Source: PXAP01 sp964520585
GTDB taxonomy: Bacteria; Bacteroidota; Bacteroidia; Bacteroidales; PUMT01
Direction: 5' to 3'
Length of the DNA stretch: 14,389 nucleotides
Assembly: GCA_964520585.1 (NCBI GenBank)
Contig: CAZFOO010000088.1
Location: 1-14,389, forward strand
The notes under the pieces were generated by a model, which made no database searches, had not been told where the DNA came from, and saw only the letters and a program-made list of their open reading frames with translations. Position 1 is the stretch's first letter, and each line of letters begins with the position of its first letter. Shown here piece after piece: positions 1 to 6,704 of this stretch. A program made the position numbers and the translations under genes.

Positions 1-220
1 CACCGGTGGTGGTGCCCTGAATGATAATGTTAACGCCCGGTAGGGAAACTCCGGTAGATGCATCGGTAACTGTTCCTGTAATTTCTCTCTGTTGCAGTTC
101 CGAATTTGCAAAAACGTTGGCTGCACCAAAAAGCATAACAAAGATCAGGACAATAAGATCTCTGGAGAACATTCTGAAATAATTGCAGGGCAATCCCTGC
201 GAATAACAAAATTGTTTCAT
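1..220 (-). CDS. SusC/RagA-type TonB-linked outer-membrane protein, N-terminal fragment
   Basis: Only the first 73 codons are in the window; the gene continues beyond the left edge. The start ATG is at 220-218. A second in-frame ATG at 172-170 (M17) gives a more conventional signal peptide (MFSRDLIVLIFVMLFG...), so either may be the true start. A hydrophobic segment (about residues 22-36) ends at an A-N-V-F-A-N type cleavage site. Mature sequence begins with the carboxypeptidase-D-regulatory-like fold seen at the N-terminus of SusC/RagA receptors: ITGTVTDASTG, then LPGVNIIIQGT. In this family the protein imports glycans or other ligands across the outer membrane with a SusD partner and TonB. 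Substrate cannot be told from this fragment. Other TonB-dependent or CarboxypepD_reg-bearing proteins share this start, so the SusC assignment is probable, not certain. Confidence 0.8.
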   Translation of the reverse strand, partial: MKQFCYSQGLPCNYFRMFSRDLIVLIFVMLFGAANVFANSELQQREITGTVTDASTGVSLPGVNIIIQGTTTG

Positions 221-770
221 AAGTAAGTAAGATTTAGGTAGGTTAATTTTATAGTTTATAGCAGATCAAATAATTTGTTTGTTATGTCTGCTCGTCAAAA
301 AACAGGTTAATTCATAGGCAAGTATTATTATTGTTAATAAAACGAGTCAGAAAGTTGTTAAAATAAAGATTTACTTAAAGTTTAGTTAACTGGGAAAGCT
401 CAATTATATGGTGATTGAGGTAAATAATTAATTTGATAAACTAAAACAATATTCCGTTTATCACCAAATTTTTTACCGATTATTTTTAACAAAAATTAAT
501 AAAAATCTGATTTATGTTAACATTGCTTAACATATCTTGCGCACAGCCATGAGGAGAACTATATTTTACAGGTATAACGCAACCATATACTACAGTTACA
601 ATAATTATACAATTATTACAAAACCAATTACATACAAATGATGGTGCAAGTGGGTAGAAAGTTTTACAGAATTGTTCCGGGAATATATATTTACTTATCA
701 AACCAAATGGAACGTGATCTGGGTTTGCCAGCAGGGGACTAAAGTCGCGGTAATTATGTGAAGGAATCTT
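221..770. other. Intergenic region upstream of the SusC-type gene, no gene seen
   Basis: This is an AT-rich 550-base stretch between the convergently read 3' end of lpxH and the start of the SusC-type gene, both on the minus strand. I find no tRNA, no convincing ORF and no clean TAnnTTTG promoter on the minus strand. It contains a 6-base inverted repeat (260-292, listed separately). A weak GTGAA/TTCAC hairpin lies around 758-774 and overlaps the lpxH stop codon. It lacks a following U-tract and is not called a terminator. The region most likely carries the promoter and leader of the SusC-type gene, but its position is not evident. Confidence 0.6.
260..292 (-). other. Imperfect hairpin in the leader of the SusC-type gene
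   Basis: The six-base arms AGCAGA (260-265) and TCTGCT (287-292) are perfectly complementary. They enclose a second short palindrome, CAAATaATTTG (268-278). Read on the minus strand it lies about 40-70 bases before the SusC-type start, so it would be in the transcript leader if transcription starts upstream. It could be an RNA hairpin or an operator; AT-rich DNA makes chance occurrence plausible. Confidence 0.3.
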
Positions 771-1523
771 TCACGGACTGTACTTTTTTATTTCCAGCGT
801 ATTTCCGTCAAACACTGCATAGGTGAAATGCCAGAGCCAGTCGCCGAGGTTAATGTAACGTGAACTGTTGTTTTTTAGAGGGAGGTCAAGGGGTATATGG
901 CGATGTCCGAAAACAAAATAATCAAAATGTTCATTTTCCAGAATCCGGTTTGCAAAGACCATATGTTCTTCTTCCTCTTCACCCTTGAAGGGGGTGATAA
1001 GTTCTTTTGAATATCTGCTTTTATGAGACCATTTATGGCCGAACCATAATGCAAAATTCGGATGCAGCCTTGCAAACAGCCATTGAAGGACAGGGTTTGT
1101 AAATATCTTTTTTAAGACCTTAAATCCGCTGTCGCGCTCATCCAGTCCGTCTCCGTGAGCCATATAAAACTTTTTCCCGTAAAGGCTGGTTATATAAGGA
1201 CCCTTGTGGATGATCATGCCTGTTTCGGCAGGCAGGTAATCAAAAACCCAAATATCATGGTTGCCGGTAAAGAAATGAACAGGAATGCCACTGTCGGTTA
1301 TCTCGGCAATCTTTCCGAGTATTCTTGTAAAACCCCTGGGAACTACTCTTCTGTATTCAAACCAGAAATCGAAAATGTCACCCAGCAGGTATATTTCGGC
1401 GGCATCTTTTCTGACGGTTTCAAGCCAGCGTGCAAATAATTTTTCACGGGGAAGACTTTCATCAGGCCCCGACAATCCGAAATGGGCATCGGATGCAAAA
1501 TATATTTTTTTATTATTGCTCAA
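771..1523 (-). CDS. lpxH: UDP-2,3-diacylglucosamine diphosphatase LpxH
   Basis: This 250-residue protein of the calcineurin-like metallophosphoesterase fold hydrolyses UDP-2,3-diacylglucosamine to lipid X and UMP. It acts at the cytoplasmic face of the inner membrane in the lipid A pathway. All five metal-binding blocks are visible in order: SDAHFG (D12, H14), GDIFDFW (48-54, D49), GNHD (87-90), AHGDG (122-126) and GHRH (206-209). The central region rich in aromatic and basic residues (about 130-170: FTNPVLQWLFARLHPNF, then GHKWSHKSR) fits the LpxH membrane-associated lid. Length is normal. The start at 1523 follows the upstream lipoprotein stop by 38 bases, consistent with a shared transcript. 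LpxH and its relative LpxG/YbbF-like phosphoesterases are alternatives, but the motif spacing and size favour LpxH. Confidence 0.88.
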   Translation of the reverse strand: MSNNKKIYFASDAHFGLSGPDESLPREKLFARWLETVRKDAAEIYLLGDIFDFWFEYRRVVPRGFTRILGKIAEITDSGIPVHFFTGNHDIWVFDYLPAETGMIIHKGPYITSLYGKKFYMAHGDGLDERDSGFKVLKKIFTNPVLQWLFARLHPNFALWFGHKWSHKSRYSKELITPFKGEEEEEHMVFANRILENEHFDYFVFGHRHIPLDLPLKNNSSRYINLGDWLWHFTYAVFDGNTLEIKKYSP

Positions 1524-1561
1524 AACAGGATTTTATGTGGCTCATCAGGGATCTGTATGAT

Positions 1562-2725
1562 TTAATCAAGCACCCTTGCCAGTCTTCGCCTCAATTCGGC
1601 TGCAGAAATATTTTTTGCAACGACACCTGCATCACGGTTAATGAGGTAATTGGAAGGTATCTCTTGCACATTATATAGCAGGGCAGCATCAAAATCCCCC
1701 TCACCGAATTCCGCCACATGTATCCACGGGAGTTCTGAAAACTCTATCCTTCTAAGCCATTCCTGCCGGTCCCGTTCAACCGATACCTGGTATATCTGGA
1801 ATCCTTTATCTTGATACGCCCTGTATACCGGAAGAAGGTCATGGCTTAGCTGAACACTTTCGGGGTTAAGGGATGAACCAAAAAACAGAAGTATATATTT
1901 TTCCCTTAGGGAATAAAGTCTGATGGTATCTCCGTGTACGCCGGCCATTGCCACATCTGGATACAGGGAATGCATTTCTCCCTGGTTTTCTGCCATGTTA
2001 AACATCTTATGGAGCTCGTATTGCCTTTCCTGGTTTTCTGCATCTGCGGCCAGGGATTTCACATGAGGTGAACCGGGGTATTTTTTCATCAGCGACTGAG
2101 CCACGATCTTAAGATATTGTATGTCGCGGGTTTGGTTAAGCACATACCCGATCCCATCTATCTGTTGATAAAGGGCAGTGATTGCAGCCATCGACTCCAT
2201 ATTCTCAATAATAAATTCGATGGAGAAGTCTCGTTGAGCTTTTAAAATATCAGATAGTTCCTGGTTGATCCGGGCTAACTCCTCTTCAGATTCCGCAGAA
2301 TCATCAAGACTGTTGATTTCCCTTATCAGTGGCCGCATCTGTTTTTGGGTAGTCAAAAGCCGTTCATTCAACTGCTTAACCAGTCCGGAACCTTCTGAGC
2401 CCGAAACAGTGTATGTGTCCTGCAGGCTTGCCGCGTCGGCCTCAATGGCAATTCTTTCTCCTGGTTCTGCAAGAAGAGTGATATAATTATTGCTGTCCAG
2501 TCTTAGCCTGTAAAAAGAGGGATTTGATATTTTTTGTGAAAACGAAAACCTGTTCCGGGAACCTATCTTTGATGAATCTGCTGTTGCAGGCCCGGCTAGT
2601 TCAATTTTATCAAGATAAACCGTTTTGTCTTTTCCGTCATTGATCTCACCGGTTATTTTTACCCTGTCATTATTATTACATGAGAAAAGAACCAGAAAGG
2701 GTAATATAAAAAAAGCTTGCCTCAT
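1562..2725 (-). CDS. DUF4369/thioredoxin-fold lipoprotein lacking the redox CxxC
   Basis: This 387-residue predicted lipoprotein has a short signal peptide with lipobox L-F-S-C (C16). A beta-rich DUF4369-like domain covers about residues 20-115, followed by a helical, charged middle (about 115-245) and a C-terminal TlpA/ResA-like thioredoxin fold (about 250-387). It is a paralogue of the adjacent upstream gene. Shared blocks include RDFS/RDFT, ALYQQ(I/L)D, the Q-I-Y-Q-V-S strand with W-L after it, and the cis-proline loop (EIPSN, P357, against GIPAN). At the active site the neighbour's WCGPCR is replaced by LNPESV: C to N287, G to P288, P to E289, C to S290. It therefore cannot do classical thiol-disulfide exchange. 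The role is unknown; it may be a binding or scaffold partner in the periplasm. The 34-base gap to its paralogue suggests co-transcription. Confidence 0.8.
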   Translation of the reverse strand: MRQAFFILPFLVLFSCNNNDRVKITGEINDGKDKTVYLDKIELAGPATADSSKIGSRNRFSFSQKISNPSFYRLRLDSNNYITLLAEPGERIAIEADAASLQDTYTVSGSEGSGLVKQLNERLLTTQKQMRPLIREINSLDDSAESEEELARINQELSDILKAQRDFSIEFIIENMESMAAITALYQQIDGIGYVLNQTRDIQYLKIVAQSLMKKYPGSPHVKSLAADAENQERQYELHKMFNMAENQGEMHSLYPDVAMAGVHGDTIRLYSLREKYILLFFGSSLNPESVQLSHDLLPVYRAYQDKGFQIYQVSVERDRQEWLRRIEFSELPWIHVAEFGEGDFDAALLYNVQEIPSNYLINRDAGVVAKNISAAELRRRLARVLD

Positions 2726-2759
2726 TATATGGATTTTATTTGTTTATAGCAGATCTAAG

Positions 2760-3974
2760 TTAGTTTAAAAGATCATTAAGGGTTTCTCCAAGCCGGGCTC
2801 CCCTTAGGTTTCTGGCGACTATCTTTCCATCGGGATCAAGAAGGAAGTTTGCAGGGATACCTTCAATATTGTAGAGGGGAACAACTACCGAACTCCAGAA
2901 TTGCAGATCGCTGACATGGGTCCACTGACCCAGGTTGTCTTCCTCAATTCCTTTGAGCCAGGCCTCTTCTGTCCGGTCCAGCGAAACCTGGTAAATATCA
3001 AACCCCTTGTCGCTGAATTTATTGTAGTTTTCAACGAGGTAGGGGTTTTCTGCCCGGCATGGTCCACACCATGCTGCCCAGAAGTCAAGCAGTACATATT
3101 TGCCCCGGTGAGATGAAAGGGTTATGGTATCTCCCTGAGGGTTGGGGAGGGATATTTCCGGGGCGGTAACCCCTTCTCCCAGACGGCTTTCTCTCTGCTC
3201 CCTTACCTCAATCTGCTTTTTCATCTCGCTTACATTCTCATTCAGAATTAATGTATAATCCAGATCGGGATATTTTTCTATTAGTATTGAGTCAACCATT
3301 GAATAATAACCGAAGTCTTCTTCCTGACTGAGGACAAAGGTTGATTGGTCCAACTGCTGGTAGAGTGCCATCAGACTGGCCAGAGAACCTGGATTCCTGT
3401 TTATAAAACTGACGGTGAAGTCCCTTTGGTCACCGGCAATTTTTTCATATTCGGACCTTGTAGTCTCCCTCAGGCGGTCAATATCGGTACCCGGCTCATT
3501 CATCCTGCTGCGGTAGTCTTCGCTCAGGGAATCAAGGGCCATGATAGTAAGGTGCATTTTCCTGTTCAGTTCAATTGCCAGTTCCGAGTCGTTCGATCCT
3601 TTTACCTCGGCCGTTTGTTGAAGTTTTTCCAGATCTCCGCTGATTTTAATATTATCGCCGGGAGCCACTATCAGGGTGACATGACTTAACTGGTCTGCCC
3701 TGAGGGACATGAATCGTATGCTGTCAATTTCACCCTGAAATCTGAACTCTCCGTTTTCATCAACAACAACTGAATCGAGTGGATTCAAATCATATGTACC
3801 CATTTCATAAAGATTGAGTTGACTGCCTGCAGCGTTTTCCAGATTTCCACTAATGGTGAAATCATTGCCGGCTTCGGAACACGAGGATATTAAAAACACT
3901 GCCAAAGCAGTTAACAGGATGGTACTTTTTCCCCGGGAGAATATTTTGCTGGTTGATAATCTGTGTATGATCAT
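2760..3974 (-). CDS. TlpA/ResA-like thiol-disulfide oxidoreductase lipoprotein with DUF4369 domain
   Basis: This 404-residue lipoprotein has a signal peptide (1-31) ending in lipobox L-I-S-S-C (C32). A DUF4369-type beta domain (about 36-130: FTISGNLENA, then SVVVDENGEFRFQGEI) is followed by a helical linker (about 130-260). The C-terminus is a redoxin/TlpA domain (about 265-404). The redox site is intact: FWAAWCGPCR with C303 and C306, plus the cis-proline GIPANF (P374). The family reduces or isomerises disulfides in the periplasm, for instance in cytochrome c maturation or stress repair, and Bacteroidota carry many copies. The exact substrate is not indicated. It is the first gene of a minus-strand array with its redox-dead paralogue and lpxH. 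No TAnnTTTG promoter was found directly upstream on this strand. Confidence 0.88.
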   Translation of the reverse strand: MIIHRLSTSKIFSRGKSTILLTALAVFLISSCSEAGNDFTISGNLENAAGSQLNLYEMGTYDLNPLDSVVVDENGEFRFQGEIDSIRFMSLRADQLSHVTLIVAPGDNIKISGDLEKLQQTAEVKGSNDSELAIELNRKMHLTIMALDSLSEDYRSRMNEPGTDIDRLRETTRSEYEKIAGDQRDFTVSFINRNPGSLASLMALYQQLDQSTFVLSQEEDFGYYSMVDSILIEKYPDLDYTLILNENVSEMKKQIEVREQRESRLGEGVTAPEISLPNPQGDTITLSSHRGKYVLLDFWAAWCGPCRAENPYLVENYNKFSDKGFDIYQVSLDRTEEAWLKGIEEDNLGQWTHVSDLQFWSSVVVPLYNIEGIPANFLLDPDGKIVARNLRGARLGETLNDLLN

Positions 3975-4135
3975 AATTTATTATCAGATTAATATTTTAT
4001 TATAGACAATGCGAAGATAATTAATTTTTATATCGGCATAAAAATTTAAGTATCCTGAGAATAATTTAACCTTTAACTATAATGAATTTCTGTCTTTTTT
4101 ATTGTGCCGGCATTTTAATTTAAAATTACTCCCGG

Positions 4136-4168
4136 TTGATACTGGAAAACAATTATTTTGTATTTTTG
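4136..4168 (+). promoter_or_regulatory. Candidate Bacteroidota-type promoter for the glycogen operon
   Basis: TATTTTTG at 4161-4168 matches the Bacteroidota -7 consensus TAnnTTTG exactly. TTG at 4136-4138 stands 22 bases upstream, within the spacing reported for the -33 TTG/TTTG element. Transcription would start near 4174 and give a leader of roughly 440 bases that includes the polypurine repeat. This is a motif match only. The region is AT-rich and a second, much weaker match exists at 4554-4587. Confidence 0.45.
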
Positions 4169-4353
4169 GTACAGGGTCAATACTCTGAAATCGAGTGAAT
4201 TTTAAAATTCCGAAAAGGTAAAATCGAGACCTTGAGTTACCAGGAATGCAGGGAGTCAACAAAGGGAGATCGATTGAAAGGATTGACTGATCGAACGAAT
4301 GGGTTGATCGAAAGGATCATAAGGCTTAAGAGGATCGGAATGGTTGAAGGCTT

Positions 4354-4553
4354 AAGAAGGCCAGAAAAGCTGAAGGGATTTAAGGAATTGAAGAATTAAG
4401 GGATTAAGAAGATCAGAAAAGCTGAAGGGATTTAAGGAATTGAAGAATTAAGAAGGTCAGAAAAGCTGAAAGGATTGAAGAAATTGAAGAATTAAGGGAT
4501 TAAGAAGATCAGAAGAGCTGAAAGGATTGAAAGGGTTGGAGGCCTTGAAAGAC
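4354..4553 (+). repeat. Polypurine minisatellite with 52/44/52-base units
   Basis: Four head-to-tail copies start with AAGAAG: 4354-4405 (52 bases), 4406-4449 (44 bases, one octamer shorter), 4450-4501 (52 bases) and 4502-4553 (diverged after about 4530). The first three are near-identical except for small substitutions such as GGCC/GATC/GGTC and GGGATTT/AGGATTG. In this tract every pyrimidine on the plus strand belongs to a block of two to four (TT, TC, CT, CC, TTT, CCTT). Blocks are spaced mostly 8-9 bases apart by runs of six or seven purines. A looser version of the pattern extends left to about 4264, including AAGGCTTAAGA twice, 26 bases apart (4321 and 4347). It is not a CRISPR array: there are no unique spacers or dyad repeats. 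Function is unknown. Confidence 0.85.
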
Positions 4554-4557
4554 TTTG

Positions 4558-4580
4558 TTACCGGATTATGCACCGGTTAA
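4558..4580. other. Imperfect inverted repeat before the debranching-enzyme gene
   Basis: TTACCGG (4558-4564) and CCGGTTAA (4573-4580) form a dyad with a 5-base perfect core (ACCGG/CCGGT) around an 8-base centre. It sits 36 bases before the GH133 start. It could be an operator or a small leader hairpin. No U-tract follows, so a terminator is unlikely. Chance occurrence is possible. Confidence 0.3.
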
Positions 4581-4615
4581 ATAATTGTAGCATTAAATGA
4601 CATAAAATTTTATCG

Positions 4616-6568
4616 ATGAAGTACCTTAATTTTGATAAGACGCAGCTGATCAATCTTTCCTACTCCCTGAACCGCGAACTGATCAGGTCAAATCTTGCAG
4701 GGTCATATGCATGTACAACCATAATTTCGAGTAATACCAGGAAGTATCACGGATTACTTGTTTGTCCCCTTGAGTATCTTGACGGCGGACACCATGTTCT
4801 TTTATCCAGCCTGGACGAGACAATTATTCAGCATGACCAGGATTTCAATCTGGGGATACACAAGTATGCCGGGGATTATTATAATCCGAAAGGTCACAAA
4901 TACCTGCGTGATTTTGAGACCGATCCGATACCAAAACTGATTTACCGGGTAGGAGGGGTTATTCTTTCAAGGGAATGGCTGCTTGCACAGAATGAAGAAC
5001 GGTTGCTTATACGTTATACCTTACTGGATTCACATTCTCCAACAGTTTTAAGGTTTAAACCATACCTGGTATTCAGAAATATTCATCTGCTCAGCAAAGC
5101 CAATATGGATGTCATCACCAAAACACAAAAAGTAAAAAACGGCGTCAGGACAAGGATGTACCAGGAATATCCTTATCTCTATATGCAGTTTTCATCAGAT
5201 GCGGATTTTATTTCAGGACCGGACTGGAATTATAATGTTGAATATATTAAGGAACAGAAAAGAGGGTATGAATACAAGGAGGATCTCTACACTCCCGGTT
5301 ATTTTGAATTGCCGCTTAAAAGGGGAGAATCTGTTATATTCTCTGCAGGTACCAGCGAAATTGAACCAGCTTACCTGAAAAGGAAATTCCGGGATGAGAT
5401 CAATAAAAGAATACCCAGAAACACTTTCCATAATTGCCTGCTTAACTCAGCACGTCAATTTCTTATCAGGAAAGAAAAGAAAACAGAGATCATGGCAGGA
5501 TTTCCCTGGTATGGCATCAGGATGCGCGATACTTTCGCCGCACTTCCCGGATTAACTCTTACGGTGGGTGATATGAAGACTTTTAAATCGGTCCTCGATT
5601 CAAGTCTGAATGACCTGAGTAAAACCCTTAACGCTGCCTCACTGGATCCCGGGAGGTATTTACTGCAAGGTGTGGACGAACCCCTCTGGTTTATCTGGGC
5701 TCTTCAACAATATTCGCATTATTTAGGAGACAAGGGGCTGATATGGAGAATTTATGGAAAGAAGATTAAAAATATTCTCAACATATTACGGGAAGGGATA
5801 GGTGGTATTGTTTCGATGGATGATAACGGACTTCTCTTTGTTCATCAGGAAAACCCACCGAGAACCTGGATGGACTGCGTTGTAAATGGTGAGCCGGTTA
5901 CTCCCCGTTCTGGATATATCGTGGAGATCAATGCATTGTGGTATAATGCCGTCAGGTTTTGCCTGAAGCTGGCAGAGGCTGGCGATGACAAGGCATTTAT
6001 CAGAAAATGGGGCGATTTGCCTGCCCTGTCAGCAGGGTCATTCATTAAGGTGTTCTGGGACGGGAATAAAGGTTACCTGGCGGATTTTGTAACCGGTGAA
6101 ATGGCAGACTGGGCGGTGAGGCCCAGTCAGGTATTGGCCGCGTCAATGCCTTATAGCCCAATTGACGATGAAATGAAACAGAAAATGCTGGAAGTTGTCA
6201 GGAGCGAGCTGCTGACATCCAAAGGATTGCGTTCCCTTGCTCCTAAAAATCCGGCTTACAAGGGTATATACAAAGGAAACCAGTCCGATCGGGATTCTGC
6301 TGCCCATCAGGGTACAGTTTATCCCTGGCTTCTCGGACATTATACTGAAGCATACCTAAGGTTGTACAAAAAAGGAGGAACAGACAATATGATAAGGATA
6401 TTCAAAGGTTTTGAGGAGGATATGAAAGTGCATGGTATTGGTAGCGTGTCTGAAATTTATGATGGAGATCCTCCCCATTATCCCCGGGGAGCATTGTCAT
6501 ATGCCTGGAATATTGCAGAATTACTCAGGATAGAACAGATTATATTATACTATCAAAATACACCATAA
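4616..6568 (+). CDS. Glycogen debranching enzyme, GH133 amylo-alpha-1,6-glucosidase type
   Basis: This 650-residue cytoplasmic protein has no signal peptide. An N-terminal GDE_N-type beta domain (about 15-235) is marked by SNTRKYHGLLV and LLSSLDETI. The C-terminal (alpha/alpha)6 GDE_C domain spans about 275-645. Family blocks are seen in order: AGFPWYGIRMRDTFAALPGL (294-313), TWMD (417-420), TPRSGYIVEINALWYNA, HQGTVYPWLLG and SEIYDGD (612-618) with PRGALSYAWN after it. By analogy with eukaryotic and bacterial debranching enzymes, D420 and E613 are the likely catalytic pair. It removes alpha-1,6-linked glucose or short branches left when phosphorylase trims glycogen. It opens the operon 132 bases before the GT4 gene. 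The start at 4616 gives the expected N-terminus; no strong Shine-Dalgarno is present, as is usual in Bacteroidota. Confidence 0.9.
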   Translation: MKYLNFDKTQLINLSYSLNRELIRSNLAGSYACTTIISSNTRKYHGLLVCPLEYLDGGHHVLLSSLDETIIQHDQDFNLGIHKYAGDYYNPKGHKYLRDFETDPIPKLIYRVGGVILSREWLLAQNEERLLIRYTLLDSHSPTVLRFKPYLVFRNIHLLSKANMDVITKTQKVKNGVRTRMYQEYPYLYMQFSSDADFISGPDWNYNVEYIKEQKRGYEYKEDLYTPGYFELPLKRGESVIFSAGTSEIEPAYLKRKFRDEINKRIPRNTFHNCLLNSARQFLIRKEKKTEIMAGFPWYGIRMRDTFAALPGLTLTVGDMKTFKSVLDSSLNDLSKTLNAASLDPGRYLLQGVDEPLWFIWALQQYSHYLGDKGLIWRIYGKKIKNILNILREGIGGIVSMDDNGLLFVHQENPPRTWMDCVVNGEPVTPRSGYIVEINALWYNAVRFCLKLAEAGDDKAFIRKWGDLPALSAGSFIKVFWDGNKGYLADFVTGEMADWAVRPSQVLAASMPYSPIDDEMKQKMLEVVRSELLTSKGLRSLAPKNPAYKGIYKGNQSDRDSAAHQGTVYPWLLGHYTEAYLRLYKKGGTDNMIRIFKGFEEDMKVHGIGSVSEIYDGDPPHYPRGALSYAWNIAELLRIEQIILYYQNTP

Positions 6569-6683
6569 GTGTGCACTAAAAAACCGAAAAGGAAATATTG
6601 ACAATAACCCCTTATATTATGCGATTGGATAATTATTATTATAGGAATTACCGGTGGTCGATAATTTACTTAAGTGGACATTA

Positions 6684-6704
6684 ATGAAAATAGATAGTAT
6701 ATGA
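6684..6704 (+). other. Six-codon mini-ORF overlapping the GT4 start
   Basis: ATG at 6684 opens a short frame, M-K-I-D-S-I, whose TGA stop (6702-6704) overlaps the GT4 start codon in an ATGA arrangement. Such overlaps can couple translation to the downstream gene. There is no independent evidence that it is translated, and in AT-rich DNA this may be chance. Confidence 0.2.

Larger units (their letters stand above)
3975..4615. other. Divergent intergenic region with promoter and polypurine repeat
   Basis: This 641-base region lies between the leftward lipoprotein operon and the rightward glycogen operon. The left 260 bases are ordinary AT-rich DNA and contain a rightward promoter match (4136-4168). 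From about 4258 to 4555 the plus strand becomes strikingly purine-rich and repetitive. The last 60 bases hold an inverted repeat around CCGG (4558-4580) and the AT-rich ribosome-binding area of the debranching enzyme. No coding sequence is supported: stops occur in all frames through the repeat, and the 52- and 44-base repeat units are not multiples of three. Confidence 0.7.

Noticed and set aside
486..701. 71-codon minus-strand open frame in the left intergenic region
   Set aside because: Composition is cysteine- and isoleucine-rich without any recognisable pattern, the DNA is AT-rich like the flanks, and there is no promoter or ribosome-binding cue.
758..774. Rho-independent terminator after lpxH
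   Set aside because: The GTGAA/TTCAC stem is only five pairs with a 7-base loop, overlaps the stop codon and lacks a U-tract.
4077..4262. 61-codon minus-strand open frame in the divergent intergenic region
   Set aside because: It overlaps the rightward promoter match and has no family resemblance; most likely a chance frame.
4354..4553. CRISPR array
   Set aside because: Repeats are contiguous and purine-rich, without unique spacers, dyad ends or nearby cas genes.
6598..6620. Sigma70-like TTGACA with TATTAT before the GT4 gene
   Set aside because: Spacing is about 11 bases, too short, and the Bacteroidota primary sigma factor uses a different consensus.
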